From Patulibacter americanus DSM 16676 (GTDB taxonomy: Bacteria > Actinomycetota > Thermoleophilia > Solirubrobacterales > Solirubrobacteraceae): a DNA stretch of 35,985 nucleotides. The position numbers and the translations under genes are program-made. Shown here one piece after another: positions 1 to 8,288 of the stretch. The first letter of the stretch is position 1. The number at the start of each line of letters is the position of its first letter. The notes below the pieces were generated by a model. The model saw only the letters and a program-made list of their open reading frames with translations. It was not told the origin of the DNA and ran no database searches. The DNA is taken from contig NZ_ATUD01000023.1 in NCBI RefSeq assembly GCF_000420025.1, forward strand, positions 1 through 35,985, written 5' to 3'.

Positions 1-743
1 CCACGCGCTCCAGCGCCGAGTCCGCCCAGCAGACCGTGCAGGCCGCGGTCGAGGCCCGCGAGGTCGCCGCCGAGGGCGAGCGCGCCGTCGAGCGGGCCAC
101 CGAGGGCATGCGCCAGATGCGCGAGTCCTCCAGCGCCGTCACCGCGACGATGCAGGGCCTCGCCGCCAAGAGCGAGCAGATCGGCGGCATCGTCGACACG
201 ATCACCGGCATCGCCGGCCAGACGAACCTCCTCGCGCTGAACGCCGCGATCGAGGCCGCCCGCGCCGGCGAGCAGGGCCGCGGCTTCGCGGTCGTCGCCG
301 AGCAGGTCCGCAAGCTGGCCGAGGAGTCCCAAGACGCCGCCGCGTCGATCTCGCAGCTCGTGCAGGAGATCCAGGGCGAGACCGCCCAGGCCGTCGTCGC
401 CGTCGAGGACGGCGCGCAGCGCTCCGCCGAGGGCGCCGTCACGGTCGAGCAGGCCCGCGACGCCTTCCAGCGGATCGGGACCTCCGTCGACGACATGAGC
501 GACCGCGTGGGCTCCATCGCCACCGCCGTCGCGCAGATCGCCGCGAGCGCCGACCGCGTGCAGAGCGACATGGCCGAGGTCGCCTCGGTCGCCGAGCAGT
601 CCTCCGCCTCGTCCGAGCAGGTCTCGGCGTCGACGGAGGAGACGAGCGCGAGCGCCCAGGAGATCTCCTCGAGCGCCCAGCAGCTCGCGGTGACCGCGGC
701 CGAGCTCGAGCAGCTCGTCGGCCGGTTCACCGTCGCGTCCTGA
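1..743 (+). CDS. Methyl-accepting chemotaxis protein, C-terminal part (5' truncated by window)
   Basis: The frame is open from the first full codon at position 3 to the TGA at 741-743, so the gene starts before the window. What is visible is the cytoplasmic signalling domain of a chemoreceptor: a long alanine/glutamate-rich helical coiled coil with the conserved hairpin tip ([20 protein letters not shown] followed by [17 protein letters not shown], about 215-345). In this family the tip binds CheW and the CheA kinase and relays ligand signals. The Ser/Ala/Glu-rich end ([20 protein letters not shown]) is the usual methylation-helix-like tail. The sensor and membrane segments are outside the window. 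A CheW-like gene follows 80 bp downstream and is the probable partner. A GTG at 36 is in frame but is internal to the domain, not the true start. Confidence 0.95.
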   Translation, partial: TRSSAESAQQTVQAAVEAREVAAEGERAVERATEGMRQMRESSSAVTATMQGLAAKSEQIGGIVDTITGIAGQTNLLALNAAIEAARAGEQGRGFAVVAEQVRKLAEESQDAAASISQLVQEIQGETAQAVVAVEDGAQRSAEGAVTVEQARDAFQRIGTSVDDMSDRVGSIATAVAQIAASADRVQSDMAEVASVAEQSSASSEQVSASTEETSASAQEISSSAQQLAVTAAELEQLVGRFTVAS

Positions 744-755
744 GGCACCCACGCT

Positions 756-781
756 CGGGGCCGGGCGACCGCCCGGCCCCG
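756..781 (+). terminator. GC-rich hairpin after the chemoreceptor gene
   Basis: A perfect inverted repeat lies 12 bp after the receptor stop: CGGGGCCGGGC (756-766) pairs with GCCCGGCCCCG (771-781) around a 4-nt loop. There is no T-tract, as is common for hairpin terminators in high-GC actinobacteria. It could end the receptor transcript or protect its 3' end before the CheW-like gene. Confidence 0.6.
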
Positions 782-823
782 CACCCCGACCACCATCCCC
801 GCCACCACAACACCGGAGCACCA

Positions 824-1267
824 GTGAGCACCCCGACCACCCGCGCCGCCGCGCCGACCACCCAGCAGCTCGTCGTCCTCGCCCTCGGGTCCGAGGAGTA
901 CGCCGTGCCGATCGGCCACGTGCAGGAGATCATCTCCTACACCGCCCCGCGGCCCGTGCCGTCGAGCGACCCGTGCTGCCGCGGCGTGATCAGCCTGCGC
1001 GGCAAGATCATCCCCGTGTTCGACCTGGCGATGCAGCTCGGCGTCTTCGCCGAGCCCGCCGACGACCAGCGGATCGTCATCCTCGAGGGTCCGGCCGGCA
1101 TCGCGGGCGTCATCGTCGACGACGTCGATGAGGTCCTCGAGGTCGACGAGTCGGATTTCGAGCCCATGCCGCAGTCCGGCAGCGCGGCCGTCGAGTCCGT
1201 CGTCGAGATGAAGGATCGCCTGATCGTGCTGCTCGCCCCGGATCGCCTCCTCGAGGGGCTGATCTAG
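824..1267 (+). CDS. cheW: CheW-like chemotaxis coupling protein
   Basis: A 147-residue protein made almost entirely of one CheW domain (about residues 17-145). Visible family features are the start LVVLALGSEEYAVPI, the VQEII element, the CRGVISLRGKIIPVFDL core strand pair and the VDDVDEVLEV segment. CheW has two SH3-like subdomains and couples chemoreceptors to CheA; no catalysis is expected. The GTG start at 824 is preceded by GGAG (814-817). It follows a chemoreceptor, and the two probably work together; no CheA, CheY, CheR or CheB is visible nearby. The N-terminal 15 residues are Thr/Ala-rich and probably disordered. Confidence 0.9.
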   Translation: MSTPTTRAAAPTTQQLVVLALGSEEYAVPIGHVQEIISYTAPRPVPSSDPCCRGVISLRGKIIPVFDLAMQLGVFAEPADDQRIVILEGPAGIAGVIVDDVDEVLEVDESDFEPMPQSGSAAVESVVEMKDRLIVLLAPDRLLEGLI

Positions 1268-1277
1268 GACCGGCCCC

Positions 1278-1311
1278 GCCGAGACTCCGCACAGGGCGGC
1301 GGAGTCTCGGC
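1278..1311 (+). terminator. Perfect 13-bp stem-loop after cheW
   Basis: GCCGAGACTCCGC (1278-1290) is exactly complementary to GCGGAGTCTCGGC (1299-1311) with an 8-nt loop. It begins 10 bp after the cheW stop. No T-tract follows, but stem length and position fit a factor-independent terminator that separates cheW from the response-regulator operon. Confidence 0.7.
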
Positions 1312-1357
1312 ACGAAACGGCGGGGGAGAGTTCGCAGGGCCCCCGGGTAGACCCGGC

Positions 1358-2149
1358 ATGAGCCAGCTGCCGACCGCTCCCCTCCTGGTCGTCGAGGACG
1401 ACGAGCTCACGCGCTCGTTCCTCGTCGAACACCTCGCCGCCGACGGGTACGACCCGATCGCGGCCGGATCGATGGAGGAGGCCATCGCCGCGCTCGAGCG
1501 CGCGTCACCGTGCCTCGTCCTCTCCGACCTGACGCTGCCCGACGGCTCCGGCCTGGACCTCGTCGCCCGCATCCGCGCGGCCGACGGCATCGTCTCCCGC
1601 GTCGACCCGGCCACCCCGGTCCTGTTGCTCACTGGCCGCGGGAGCGAGATGGACCGGGTGCGCGGCTTCGAGCGCGGCTGCGACGACTACCTCGTCAAGC
1701 CGTTCTCCTACGCCGAGCTGCGGCTGCGGATCGCGAGCCTCCTGCGCCGCGCGGACGACCGCCCCGCCGCCGGCATCGTCCGCATCGGGGCCCTCGTGCT
1801 CGACCCGTCGCAACGGTCCGTCACCGTGCGTGGCGACGAGGTCGCGCTCACGCAGAAGGAGTACGCGCTGCTGCTCGCCCTCGTCCGCGAGCCGCTGCGC
1901 GTGTTCCCGAAGGACGAGCTCCTGCGCACGGTCTGGGGCTTCCGCGTCGCCGCCGTCACGCGCACGATCGACTCGCACGCCTGCCGGCTGCGCCGCAAGC
2001 TCGGCGTCCACGGCGACTCGTTCGTGGTGAACGTGTGGGGCGTGGGCTACCGGCTGGTGGACGCCGCTCCCGCGGTGGTCGACGCCGAGGCGTCCGCTGC
2101 GGGGGCCCGTGGCACGGCCGACGCGGACGCGGGGCGGGTGGCGGCATGA
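1358..2149 (+). CDS. OmpR/PhoB-family response regulator
   Basis: A 263-residue DNA-binding response regulator. The receiver domain (about residues 8-127) has the acidic pocket ED D at 13-15, the phosphoacceptor Asp57 in LVLSDLTLPDG, and the conserved Lys114 in DDYLVKPF. The winged-helix output domain (about 140-235) shows the family pattern LTQKEYALLLALV, then a recognition region with RTIDSHACRLRRKLG and the wing (VVNVWGVGYRL). The C-terminal 30 residues are an Ala/Asp-rich tail. The gene overlaps the following histidine kinase by 4 bp (ATGA), so the two are a two-component pair. The ATG at 1358 has no clear Shine-Dalgarno sequence. The continuous run of overlapping genes downstream suggests it may control the Tad pilus genes; this is inferred from position. 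Confidence 0.93.
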   Translation: MSQLPTAPLLVVEDDELTRSFLVEHLAADGYDPIAAGSMEEAIAALERASPCLVLSDLTLPDGSGLDLVARIRAADGIVSRVDPATPVLLLTGRGSEMDRVRGFERGCDDYLVKPFSYAELRLRIASLLRRADDRPAAGIVRIGALVLDPSQRSVTVRGDEVALTQKEYALLLALVREPLRVFPKDELLRTVWGFRVAAVTRTIDSHACRLRRKLGVHGDSFVVNVWGVGYRLVDAAPAVVDAEASAAGARGTADADAGRVAA

Positions 2150-2868
2150 GCGCGCTGCTGGCGCTCGGCTGGCTCTGCGCCGTCACGGCCGCCAGCCTGC
2201 TGCTGCTCTCCCGCCACGCGGCGCACCGCAGCACCGAGCGGGTCGTCCGCGCGTGCCACGAGCTGCGGGGACCGCTCACGAACCTGACCCTCGCGCTGGG
2301 GGAGGAGGGCGGGGACCGTCCCGCTGCGCTGCCCGCACTGACCCTGGAGCTCGCGCGGGCCCGTCGGGCGGTCGAGGAGCTCAGCGCCGCCGCGGCCGGC
2401 CGCGTCGCCGGCGACGAGCGGCGGGGCGTCGAGGTCGGGCCCCTCGTGCGGGACCTCGTCGCCGTTCACGACGTCGCCGCGCGGGCGCGCGGCCGGCGGG
2501 TGGTCCTTGCGGACGTGCTGCCGGCTGACGCGCACGTGGTCGGCGACCGCGCCCGGCTGGCGCAGGCGATCGGAAACCTCGTGCAGAACGCGCTGGACCA
2601 CGGGGAGGGGACGGTCCGCGTGGCCGTCGACACGCACGACGGGGCCGTCCACGTCGAGGTGGCGGACGAGGGGCATGGCCTGCGGGTGCCGGTCGACGCC
2701 CTCCTGCGTGCACGCCGACGCGGCCAGCGCGGGCGGGGGATGGGGATCGTCGCCGACGCCCTGGCCGCCCACGGCGGCCGGTTGCGCACACGGCCGTCGG
2801 CGGGTGGTGCCCGCATGGTGGCCGAGCTCCCCGCCGCGCCCCGGGCCCGCCGGGCGGTCGCGCCGTGA
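2146..2868 (+). CDS. Short sensor histidine kinase lacking an obvious sensor domain
   Basis: A 240-residue histidine kinase starting with the ATG of an ATGA overlap with the regulator. One N-terminal hydrophobic segment (residues 3-20, ending SLLLLSRHAA) probably anchors it. It is followed at once by the phosphoacceptor box CHELRGPLTNL with His38, so no periplasmic or PAS sensor domain fits between. The ATPase domain has the N box (NLVQNALDHG), a G1-like VADEGHGL and a G2-like GRGMGIVADALAAHGG. Family knowledge: it autophosphorylates on His38 and passes phosphate to the paired regulator. The signal must be sensed by the membrane segment, by a partner, or inside the cell. It overlaps the next gene by 4 bp (GTGA). 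Confidence 0.9.
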   Translation: MSALLALGWLCAVTAASLLLLSRHAAHRSTERVVRACHELRGPLTNLTLALGEEGGDRPAALPALTLELARARRAVEELSAAAAGRVAGDERRGVEVGPLVRDLVAVHDVAARARGRRVVLADVLPADAHVVGDRARLAQAIGNLVQNALDHGEGTVRVAVDTHDGAVHVEVADEGHGLRVPVDALLRARRRGQRGRGMGIVADALAAHGGRLRTRPSAGGARMVAELPAAPRARRAVAP

Positions 2869-3545
2869 ACCGCCGGCGCCGCGCCGCGCTGCTGATCGGC
2901 CTGGCGCTCGTGCTCGGCGCGCTCGCAGCGGCCGACGTCGCCCGGCGCGAGCGGGCGCTGGCCGACACCGTCGGCCCGAGCGTGCCCGTCGTCGTGGCCC
3001 GGAAGAGCCTGCCCGTCGGGCAACCCGTGCGGGTCGAGGACCTGGCGGTGCGCCACGTTCCCGGGCGGTATGCCCCCGCCGAGCGGATCGCCGTCCCGGG
3101 CGAGGCCGCCGGCCTGCGTCCGCGCGTCGCCGTCCCGGCCGGGGGCGACGTGGTGCTGCCGCTGCTCGACACGGACGGCGGTCCCCGGCTGCGCCCCGGC
3201 GAGCGGATCGCCGACATCGTGGCCATCGGCGACGGGCGGCTCGTGCGGCCCGGCACGCGGGTCGACCTGCTGGTGACCCGCGACGACGACGGCGGCGCGG
3301 GATCGACGAAGCTCGCGCTGGAGGACGCCGAGGTCCTGAGCACGGACGACGCCCCGGCGGAGGGTGGAGGGGGGACGGGCGGCCGCCTCGCGATCGCGCT
3401 GCGCGTCTCGGTCAAGCAGGCGGTCTACCTGGCCGCCGCGCAGAACTTCGCGTCGGAGTTGCGCGTCCTGCCGCGCGCCGCCGACGACGACGACCGCGGT
3501 GCGTCGGGCACCACCGCCGGCGCGAGCCTCGAGGGCGTCCGGTGA
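2865..3545 (+). CDS. cpaB: CpaB-like Flp pilus assembly protein with SAF domain
   Basis: A 226-residue protein with an N-terminal membrane anchor (hydrophobic residues about 8-23 after RRRR), then a SAF-type domain (VPVVVARKSLPVGQPVRVEDL, about 43-100). The C-terminal half has the RcpC/CpaB pattern (TRVDLLVTRDD, then LALEDAEVLS and the KQAVYLAAAQNFASELRVL segment). CpaB/RcpC proteins are periplasmic or wall-side parts of Tad pilus systems. The GTG start lies in a GTGA overlap with the kinase stop, and the end overlaps cpaF by 4 bp. The SAF fold also occurs in flagellar FlgA, but the cpaF-tadB-tadC neighbours decide for CpaB. Confidence 0.85.
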   Translation: MNRRRRAALLIGLALVLGALAAADVARRERALADTVGPSVPVVVARKSLPVGQPVRVEDLAVRHVPGRYAPAERIAVPGEAAGLRPRVAVPAGGDVVLPLLDTDGGPRLRPGERIADIVAIGDGRLVRPGTRVDLLVTRDDDGGAGSTKLALEDAEVLSTDDAPAEGGGGTGGRLAIALRVSVKQAVYLAAAQNFASELRVLPRAADDDDRGASGTTAGASLEGVR

Positions 3546-4672
3546 GCGTCCACCGCGAGATCGCCGCCGAGCTCCACGGCCGCCTCGTCGCCCTCGCCGC
3601 CGCCCCGGCGGAGGGCGGCATCAGCCCCTCCCCGGAGGAGCTCCTGGAGCGGGTCCTGCGCCGCGACGCCCCGCTGCTGCCGCCGGAGGACCGGGCCGAG
3701 GTCCGGCGGCTGCTGCTGGAGCGGACCGCCGGGCTCGGCCCGCTCGAGTCGCTCCTGGACGACCCCGAGGTCGACGAGATCATGGTCTCGGGCACCCGTC
3801 CCGTCTGGGTCGAGCGCCGCGGCCGGATCGAGGAGACGGCGGTGCGCTTCGCCGACGAGCACGAGCTGCTGCACGCCATCGAGCGGATGCTCGCCGGCGC
3901 CGGACGGCGCGTCGACCTGGCGGACCCGCTCTGCGACGCGCGGCTCCCCGACGGCTCCCGGGTGCACGTCGTGCTGCCGCCGCTGGCCGTCGACGGCCCG
4001 GCGGTGACGATCCGCCGGTTCCGCGCCCGTCGCTGGATGCCCAAGGAGCTCGTCGCCCGCGGCACCTGGTCGCCGGCGCTCGCGGCCCTCGTGGCCGAGG
4101 CCGTCGCGGACCGCCGGTCCATCCTCGTCTCGGGCGGGACGGGCGCGGGCAAGACGACGACGCTCGGGGCGATCGCGTCGCTGCTGCGCCCGGAGGAGCG
4201 AATCGTGACCGTCGAGGACACCGCGGAGCTGCGGCTCGGGCAGCCGCACGTGATCCGGCTCGAGGCCCGACCGGCACGCACCGACGGCCGGGGCGCCGTG
4301 ACGATCCGCGACCTCGTCCGCAACGCGCTGCGCATGCGGCCGGACCGGATCGTCGTCGGCGAGGTCCGTGGCGCGGAGGCGCTCGACATGGTGCTCGCGA
4401 TGACGACGGGCCACGACGGATCGCTCTCCACGATCCACGCCCGCTCGCCCGAGGCCGCGCTGCGCCGGCTCGAGACGCTGTGCCTGATGGCCGACGTCGC
4501 CCTGCCGCACGTCGCGGTCGCCCGCATGGTGGGCGACGCCGTCGGCCTGGTCGTGCAGCAGACCCGCACGGCCGACGGGCACCGCCGCGTGACGGCGGCC
4601 GGGCGGGTGGTCGCCGGCGGCGACGGCTGGCGGGTCGAGCCGGTCGACATCGGAGCCGGGGTGGCGGCGTGA
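3542..4672 (+). CDS. cpaF: CpaF/TadA-type secretion ATPase
   Basis: A 376-residue ATPase of the GspE/VirB11/TadA class that powers Tad pilus assembly from the cytoplasmic face of the membrane. An N-terminal domain (about 1-150) has the family pattern LGPLESLLDDPEVDEIMVSG and IERMLAGAGRRVDLADPLCDARLPDG. The ATPase core has Walker A GGTGAGKTTT with Lys204, an Asp-box-like TVEDTAELRL, Walker B RIVVGEVRG, and the His-box region TGHDGSLSTIHARS. All key residues are present, so it should be active. The start is the GTG of a GTGA overlap with cpaB; an upstream extension in this frame is an artefact of high GC. It overlaps tadB by 4 bp. Confidence 0.95.
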   Translation: MSVHREIAAELHGRLVALAAAPAEGGISPSPEELLERVLRRDAPLLPPEDRAEVRRLLLERTAGLGPLESLLDDPEVDEIMVSGTRPVWVERRGRIEETAVRFADEHELLHAIERMLAGAGRRVDLADPLCDARLPDGSRVHVVLPPLAVDGPAVTIRRFRARRWMPKELVARGTWSPALAALVAEAVADRRSILVSGGTGAGKTTTLGAIASLLRPEERIVTVEDTAELRLGQPHVIRLEARPARTDGRGAVTIRDLVRNALRMRPDRIVVGEVRGAEALDMVLAMTTGHDGSLSTIHARSPEAALRRLETLCLMADVALPHVAVARMVGDAVGLVVQQTRTADGHRRVTAAGRVVAGGDGWRVEPVDIGAGVAA

Positions 4673-5490
4673 GCGTCGCGGTGCTGGTGTCGGCGGCCGC
4701 CGGGGCGCTCGGCGGTGCGGGGCTCGCGGACCTGGCCCCGGACGCCGCGCGGGCGGCACGCGGCGCCGTCGCGCGTGCCCGGGACGGGGCGCTGGCCGCG
4801 GGCCGCCTGGACCGCATCGTCCCGGCCGGCGTCGTCGTGGCGCTGGTGCTGCTCGTGGCGGGCGCGCCCGCGCTGGGGCTCGTCGCCGGGCTCGGCCCCG
4901 CCGTCCTGCGCGGCGTGCTCGACGCCCGCCGGGCCCGCCGGCGCCGCGCCGTGGGCCTCGGGGCGCCGCTCGTCGCCCGCGCGGTGGCCGACGCGCTCGA
5001 CGCGGGGCACGGTGTGGGCCGGGCGATCGGCGAGGCGTCGCGGGCGTCGGGGCTGGGCGGGCCGGCGGCCGAGGAGCTGCGTCGGGTGGCCGCGCGGCTC
5101 CAGGCCGGGGATCCGCTGGCCGCGGCGCTCGACGCCTGGCGGGCCCGGACGGACGAGCCCGCCCACCGCACCCTCGTCGCCGGTCTGCTGCTGCACGGCG
5201 AGGCCGGCGGCGAGCTCGCCGACGTCCTGCGCGACCAGGCCTCGGCGCTCGAGAAGGCGCGCCGCGCGACCGCCGAGGCCGAGAGCGCGATCGTCCAGTC
5301 CCGCGCCGCCGCCCGCATCGTCGGCGGGCTGCCCGCCGCCGTCATGGTCGGGGCCGTCGTGCTCGCCCCGGACACCGTCCGGCAGATCACGGGCAACCCC
5401 CTCGGCGCCGTCCTCGTCGTCGTCGCCGTGCTCCTGCAGATCGCCGCGGTCGTCGCCGTCCGCCGGCTCACCTCGGGGCTGACCCGGTGA
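4669..5490 (+). CDS. tadB: TadB-like type II secretion F-domain membrane protein
   Basis: A 273-residue integral membrane protein. It has hydrophobic stretches near the start and around residues 45-75 (VVVALVLLVAGAPALGLVAGL), a cytoplasmic T2SSF domain (about 100-205, GAPLVARAVADALDAGHGVGRA, then GDPLAAALDAW and GEAGGELADVL), and two C-terminal membrane segments. In Tad systems TadB and TadC form the inner-membrane platform for the CpaF ATPase. The start is the GTG of a GTGA overlap with cpaF, and the stop overlaps tadC in the same way. Order and size fit TadB; the B/C assignment rests on gene order. Confidence 0.85.
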   Translation: MSVAVLVSAAAGALGGAGLADLAPDAARAARGAVARARDGALAAGRLDRIVPAGVVVALVLLVAGAPALGLVAGLGPAVLRGVLDARRARRRRAVGLGAPLVARAVADALDAGHGVGRAIGEASRASGLGGPAAEELRRVAARLQAGDPLAAALDAWRARTDEPAHRTLVAGLLLHGEAGGELADVLRDQASALEKARRATAEAESAIVQSRAAARIVGGLPAAVMVGAVVLAPDTVRQITGNPLGAVLVVVAVLLQIAAVVAVRRLTSGLTR

Positions 5491-6359
5491 GCGCGGTGGT
5501 GCTGGCGGCCGCGGCCGGGGCGGCGTTCGGCGTCGGTGCGGGCGAGCTCGTCGTCGCCCGGGCCGAGCGCCGGAGCCGGCGCGAGCCCGCCGGGTGGGTC
5601 GAGGTGGCGCCTCGGCGGGGCGGGGGGCTCGGGGTGCTCGGAGCGTTGCTGCGGCTCTCGCGGCACGTGGGCCGCGGGACCGGTCGCCGCCTCCCGGCGC
5701 CGTCCGACGCGGCGGGGCGCCTCGACGCCGCCGGCCTCTCGCCGCGGATCGGGGCGGCCGACCTGCGGGCGGTGCGCGGGGCGGCCACGACGGTGGGCAT
5801 CGCCCTGGCGGTCGTGGGACTTCCGGCGTTCGGCGCTCAGGCCATCGTCCTCGCCGCCGTCGCGCCGCTGGCGCTCATGCTGCTGCCCGACCTGCTCATC
5901 GGCCGGCTCATCCGACGCCGGGCGCAGGAGATGCTGGTCGAGCTGCCCGACGTCGTGGACCTGCTCCGCATCGCGCTCCGCAGCGGCCGGTCCGTCCCCG
6001 AGACGCTGGCGCGGGTCGGGGCCCACCACCCGGGGACGCTCGGCGCCGAGCTGCGCCGGTCGGCGGCCGAGATGCGGATCGGCGTGCCGACGGACCGCGC
6101 GCTCGTCGGGCTGCGCCGCCGCTGTCCGGCGGAGGGCTCCGCCGAGCTCGTGGCGCTGCTGCTGCGCACCCACCGCCACGGCGGCTCGGCCGCCGAGGGC
6201 CTGCGAGCGCTGGCCGAGGACCTGCGTGCGCGCCGGGCGCGGACGGCGATCGACCGGGCCTCGCGGGCCGCCCCGAAGGTGCAGCTCGTGGTGGCGCTCC
6301 TGCTCGTGCCCGCGGCGATGCTCCTGATCGCCGCGGGGCTCCTGCAGATGCGGGGCTAG
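5487..6359 (+). CDS. tadC: TadC-like type II secretion F-domain membrane protein
   Basis: A 290-residue membrane protein, second of the T2SSF pair. It has an N-terminal hydrophobic segment, a middle membrane pair (about residues 100-140, VGIALAVVGLPAFGAQAIVL and MLLPDLLIGRL), the cytoplasmic T2SSF domain (about 150-260, EMLVELPDVVDLLRIALRSG, then HRHGGSAAEGLRALAEDLR) and a final membrane segment (LVVALLLVPAAMLLIAAGL). It is the last gene of the co-oriented run and ends 88 bp before a convergent gene. No pilin (flp), TadE/TadF/TadG, prepilin peptidase or CpaE/TadZ gene follows, so the rest of the pilus locus must lie elsewhere or be absent. Confidence 0.85.
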   Translation: MSAVVLAAAAGAAFGVGAGELVVARAERRSRREPAGWVEVAPRRGGGLGVLGALLRLSRHVGRGTGRRLPAPSDAAGRLDAAGLSPRIGAADLRAVRGAATTVGIALAVVGLPAFGAQAIVLAAVAPLALMLLPDLLIGRLIRRRAQEMLVELPDVVDLLRIALRSGRSVPETLARVGAHHPGTLGAELRRSAAEMRIGVPTDRALVGLRRRCPAEGSAELVALLLRTHRHGGSAAEGLRALAEDLRARRARTAIDRASRAAPKVQLVVALLLVPAAMLLIAAGLLQMRG

Positions 6360-6364
6360 CGCGT

Positions 6365-6436
6365 GGCGGCCCGACCCGCGGCCGCCGGGCCGCCGTGACG
6401 GCCAGACGCGGTTGCGCGGGCCGATGCCCGCGCGAC
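6365..6436. terminator. Two hairpins between convergent tadC and DUF3352 genes
   Basis: Two inverted repeats fill the 87-bp convergent gap. GGCGGCCCG (6365-6373) pairs with CGGGCCGCC (6386-6394). A stronger stem has GCGCGGGC (6414-6421) pairing with GCCCGCGC (6426-6433) around CGAT, extendable to 11 bp (6411-6436) with one wobble pair. The position between two gene ends suggests bidirectional termination. Confidence 0.6.
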
Positions 6437-6446
6437 CCCGTCCCCC

Positions 6447-8210
6447 CTACGGGGTGGTCGTCGTCCCGCCGGCCTGCTGCGACGCGTCGTAGTCCACGAC
6501 GAAGGTGCCGCGCCAGGTCGTGGCGCCCGTGGACTCCTGCGAGCCCGCGATGAGCTTCAGGCGCTGCAGGGCCTCGACGGCCTGACGGGCCTCGCCGACG
6601 CCGAGGCTGCCGATGAGGTTCGTCAGCGGCTTCGGGTTGATGACGACGCTCGGGGTCGCGCCCCCGAGGGCCTGCTTGGCACGGTCGTACGTCGGGTCGT
6701 CGCCGAACTTCGACGACGGCTTGAGGATCGACGTGACGGAGTCGACGCCCAGGCCGATGGCCACGCGGTCGCCCTTCTGGCCCGCGGCGATCTGCAGCGG
6801 AAGCCCCTGCGGCGCCGCGACGAGGCCCGCGTCGGCGCCCTCGATGTCCTGGCTCCGGACCGGGAACCCGGTCTGGCGCTTGACGAGCCCGCCCATGCCG
6901 TCGAGCAGCGCCTTCGCGGAGGCGTCGTCCTCCGTCTGCAGCACGACGCCGCCGGCCGCGCCGAGCAGGCTGTCGCCGCGGGCGGCACCCGAGACGCTCT
7001 TGACCTTGCCGAGGGCGGCCTTGAAGTCCGCGGGCAGCTCGCCCGTCACGGCCTCGAGCTGCTCCCACACCTCGGGGCCCGTGGCACCGAGGCCGTTCAT
7101 GCCCGAGATCGGCGCGCCGAACGCGAGCCACGAGCCGCCGGGCAGCGCCGCGACCGCGTCCGCCCCGGCCTTCGCCTCGCCGCCGAGGCCCTCCGGGGCG
7201 GTGCCACCGGTCGACACGGTGGCGCGGCCCGGACGCAGGCTGAGCGCCATGGCGATCGTCGCGTCCGTGGTCGGCACCGTGGTGGAGGCGTCGAGCGCAC
7301 CCATGCCGCCCGACGTGCCGAAGCCGCCGCCCCCGCCGGAGGACTCGAGGCGCTTGCGCACGGACGGCGGCAGCTGCTTCAGCTGCGACTCCGTCAGGCC
7401 GCTGGCGGGCTTCTTCGCGCGGCTGCCACCCTCGTCGGCGGCCTTGGCGATGGCCCCGTTGAGCGTGGGGGCCTGCTGCAGGTCGACCCAGGTCAGGCCG
7501 AGGGGATCGGACGCGCGGACCTGGGCGATGGCGGCCTTGTAGCGGGCGTTGCCGTCGAGGGTCTCGCCCTCCGTGGCCTCGATGGTCGCCCGGACGGCGT
7601 CCTCGGTGCCCATCGCGAAGAGGTCGTCGCCGATCCAGGCGGCGGCCTGGCTGTTCTTGTCGCGGTAGACCTGCTGCCCGGCGACCGTGACGACGCGGGA
7701 CTCGTCCTTCAGCGCCGGCTCGAGCGTCGCCCGCAGGGCGTCGGCGTCCTTGACCTCGGCGACGATCGCGCCCTGCGGCTTCTTCGCGGCCGACGCGGAG
7801 GCGGCCTGGAGCAGGAACGCCCCGACGTGGTCGCCGAGGTGGGGGAGGACGTCCTTCTCGAACGTCTTGCCGCTCTCGAGCTCGTCGTCGAGGTCGAGGC
7901 TCTTCATGAGCTCGCCCCCGGGATCGGCGACCCCGAACAGGCGCGAGAGCTCCTCGATCGCGGCCTTCGGCTCCTGGCCGGGCCGGAAGGTCGCCTCGGC
8001 GTAGGCGGCGACCTTGGCGGGCACGTCGTCGGCCAGGAAGGCCTTCGGCGCCGCGCCGGTCGTGGTCGCGGCGGCGGCCGCCGGGGTCGCCGGCTTGCCG
8101 GATTCGTCGTCACCGCCGCCGCATCCGGCGAACGCGAGGGCACCCACGGCGATGGCCGTGAGGGGGACGGCGCGGCGGGCCACGGTGCGGGGGAGCGAGG
8201 TCGAGGTCAT
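6447..8210 (-). CDS. DUF3352-family secreted lipoprotein
   Basis: A 587-residue protein with a twin-basic N-terminus (PRTVARRAV), a hydrophobic signal stretch (residues 15-29) and a lipobox-like AFAGC with Cys30, followed by a Gly/Asp/Ala/Thr-rich linker. It should be a lipoprotein on the outer face of the membrane. The mature part shows repeated mixed alpha/beta segments of the DUF3352 type: ADDVPAKVAAYAEATFRPG, GDHVGAFLL, GGVVLQTEDDASAKALLDGM. There are no enzyme motifs I can recognise, and the function is unknown. The ATG at 8210 is well supported by AGGAAGGA just upstream (about 8215-8222 on the minus strand). A possible -10 (TACGAT) lies at 8258-8263. It is divergent from mraZ and shares a large regulatory region with it, which hints at an envelope or division role (inference). 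Confidence 0.85.
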   Translation of the reverse strand: MTSTSLPRTVARRAVPLTAIAVGALAFAGCGGGDDESGKPATPAAAAATTTGAAPKAFLADDVPAKVAAYAEATFRPGQEPKAAIEELSRLFGVADPGGELMKSLDLDDELESGKTFEKDVLPHLGDHVGAFLLQAASASAAKKPQGAIVAEVKDADALRATLEPALKDESRVVTVAGQQVYRDKNSQAAAWIGDDLFAMGTEDAVRATIEATEGETLDGNARYKAAIAQVRASDPLGLTWVDLQQAPTLNGAIAKAADEGGSRAKKPASGLTESQLKQLPPSVRKRLESSGGGGGFGTSGGMGALDASTTVPTTDATIAMALSLRPGRATVSTGGTAPEGLGGEAKAGADAVAALPGGSWLAFGAPISGMNGLGATGPEVWEQLEAVTGELPADFKAALGKVKSVSGAARGDSLLGAAGGVVLQTEDDASAKALLDGMGGLVKRQTGFPVRSQDIEGADAGLVAAPQGLPLQIAAGQKGDRVAIGLGVDSVTSILKPSSKFGDDPTYDRAKQALGGATPSVVINPKPLTNLIGSLGVGEARQAVEALQRLKLIAGSQESTGATTWRGTFVVDYDASQQAGGTTTTP

Positions 8211-8257
8211 GACGGTCCTTCCTGTCCGCCGGGGCGGGCGGGGTCGAGGTCCAGCGA

Positions 8258-8263
8258 ATCGTA
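8258..8263 (-). promoter_or_regulatory. Candidate -10 box of the DUF3352 gene
   Basis: On the minus strand TACGAT sits 47 bp before the ATG, giving a predicted transcript start near 8251 and a leader of about 40 nt that contains the Shine-Dalgarno sequence. The identical hexamer precedes the minus-strand gene starting at 20907. No good -35 is visible. Confidence 0.4.
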
Positions 8264-8288
8264 CGGCTCCGCGGCCCGCTCGGCGCTC

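Noticed and set aside
3412..5196. Long minus-strand reading frames opposite cpaF and tadB (and similar ones opposite most genes)
   Set aside because: High GC leaves long open antisense frames; these have Arg/Pro/Ala-rich translations with no domain, and the plus-strand genes carry clear motifs.
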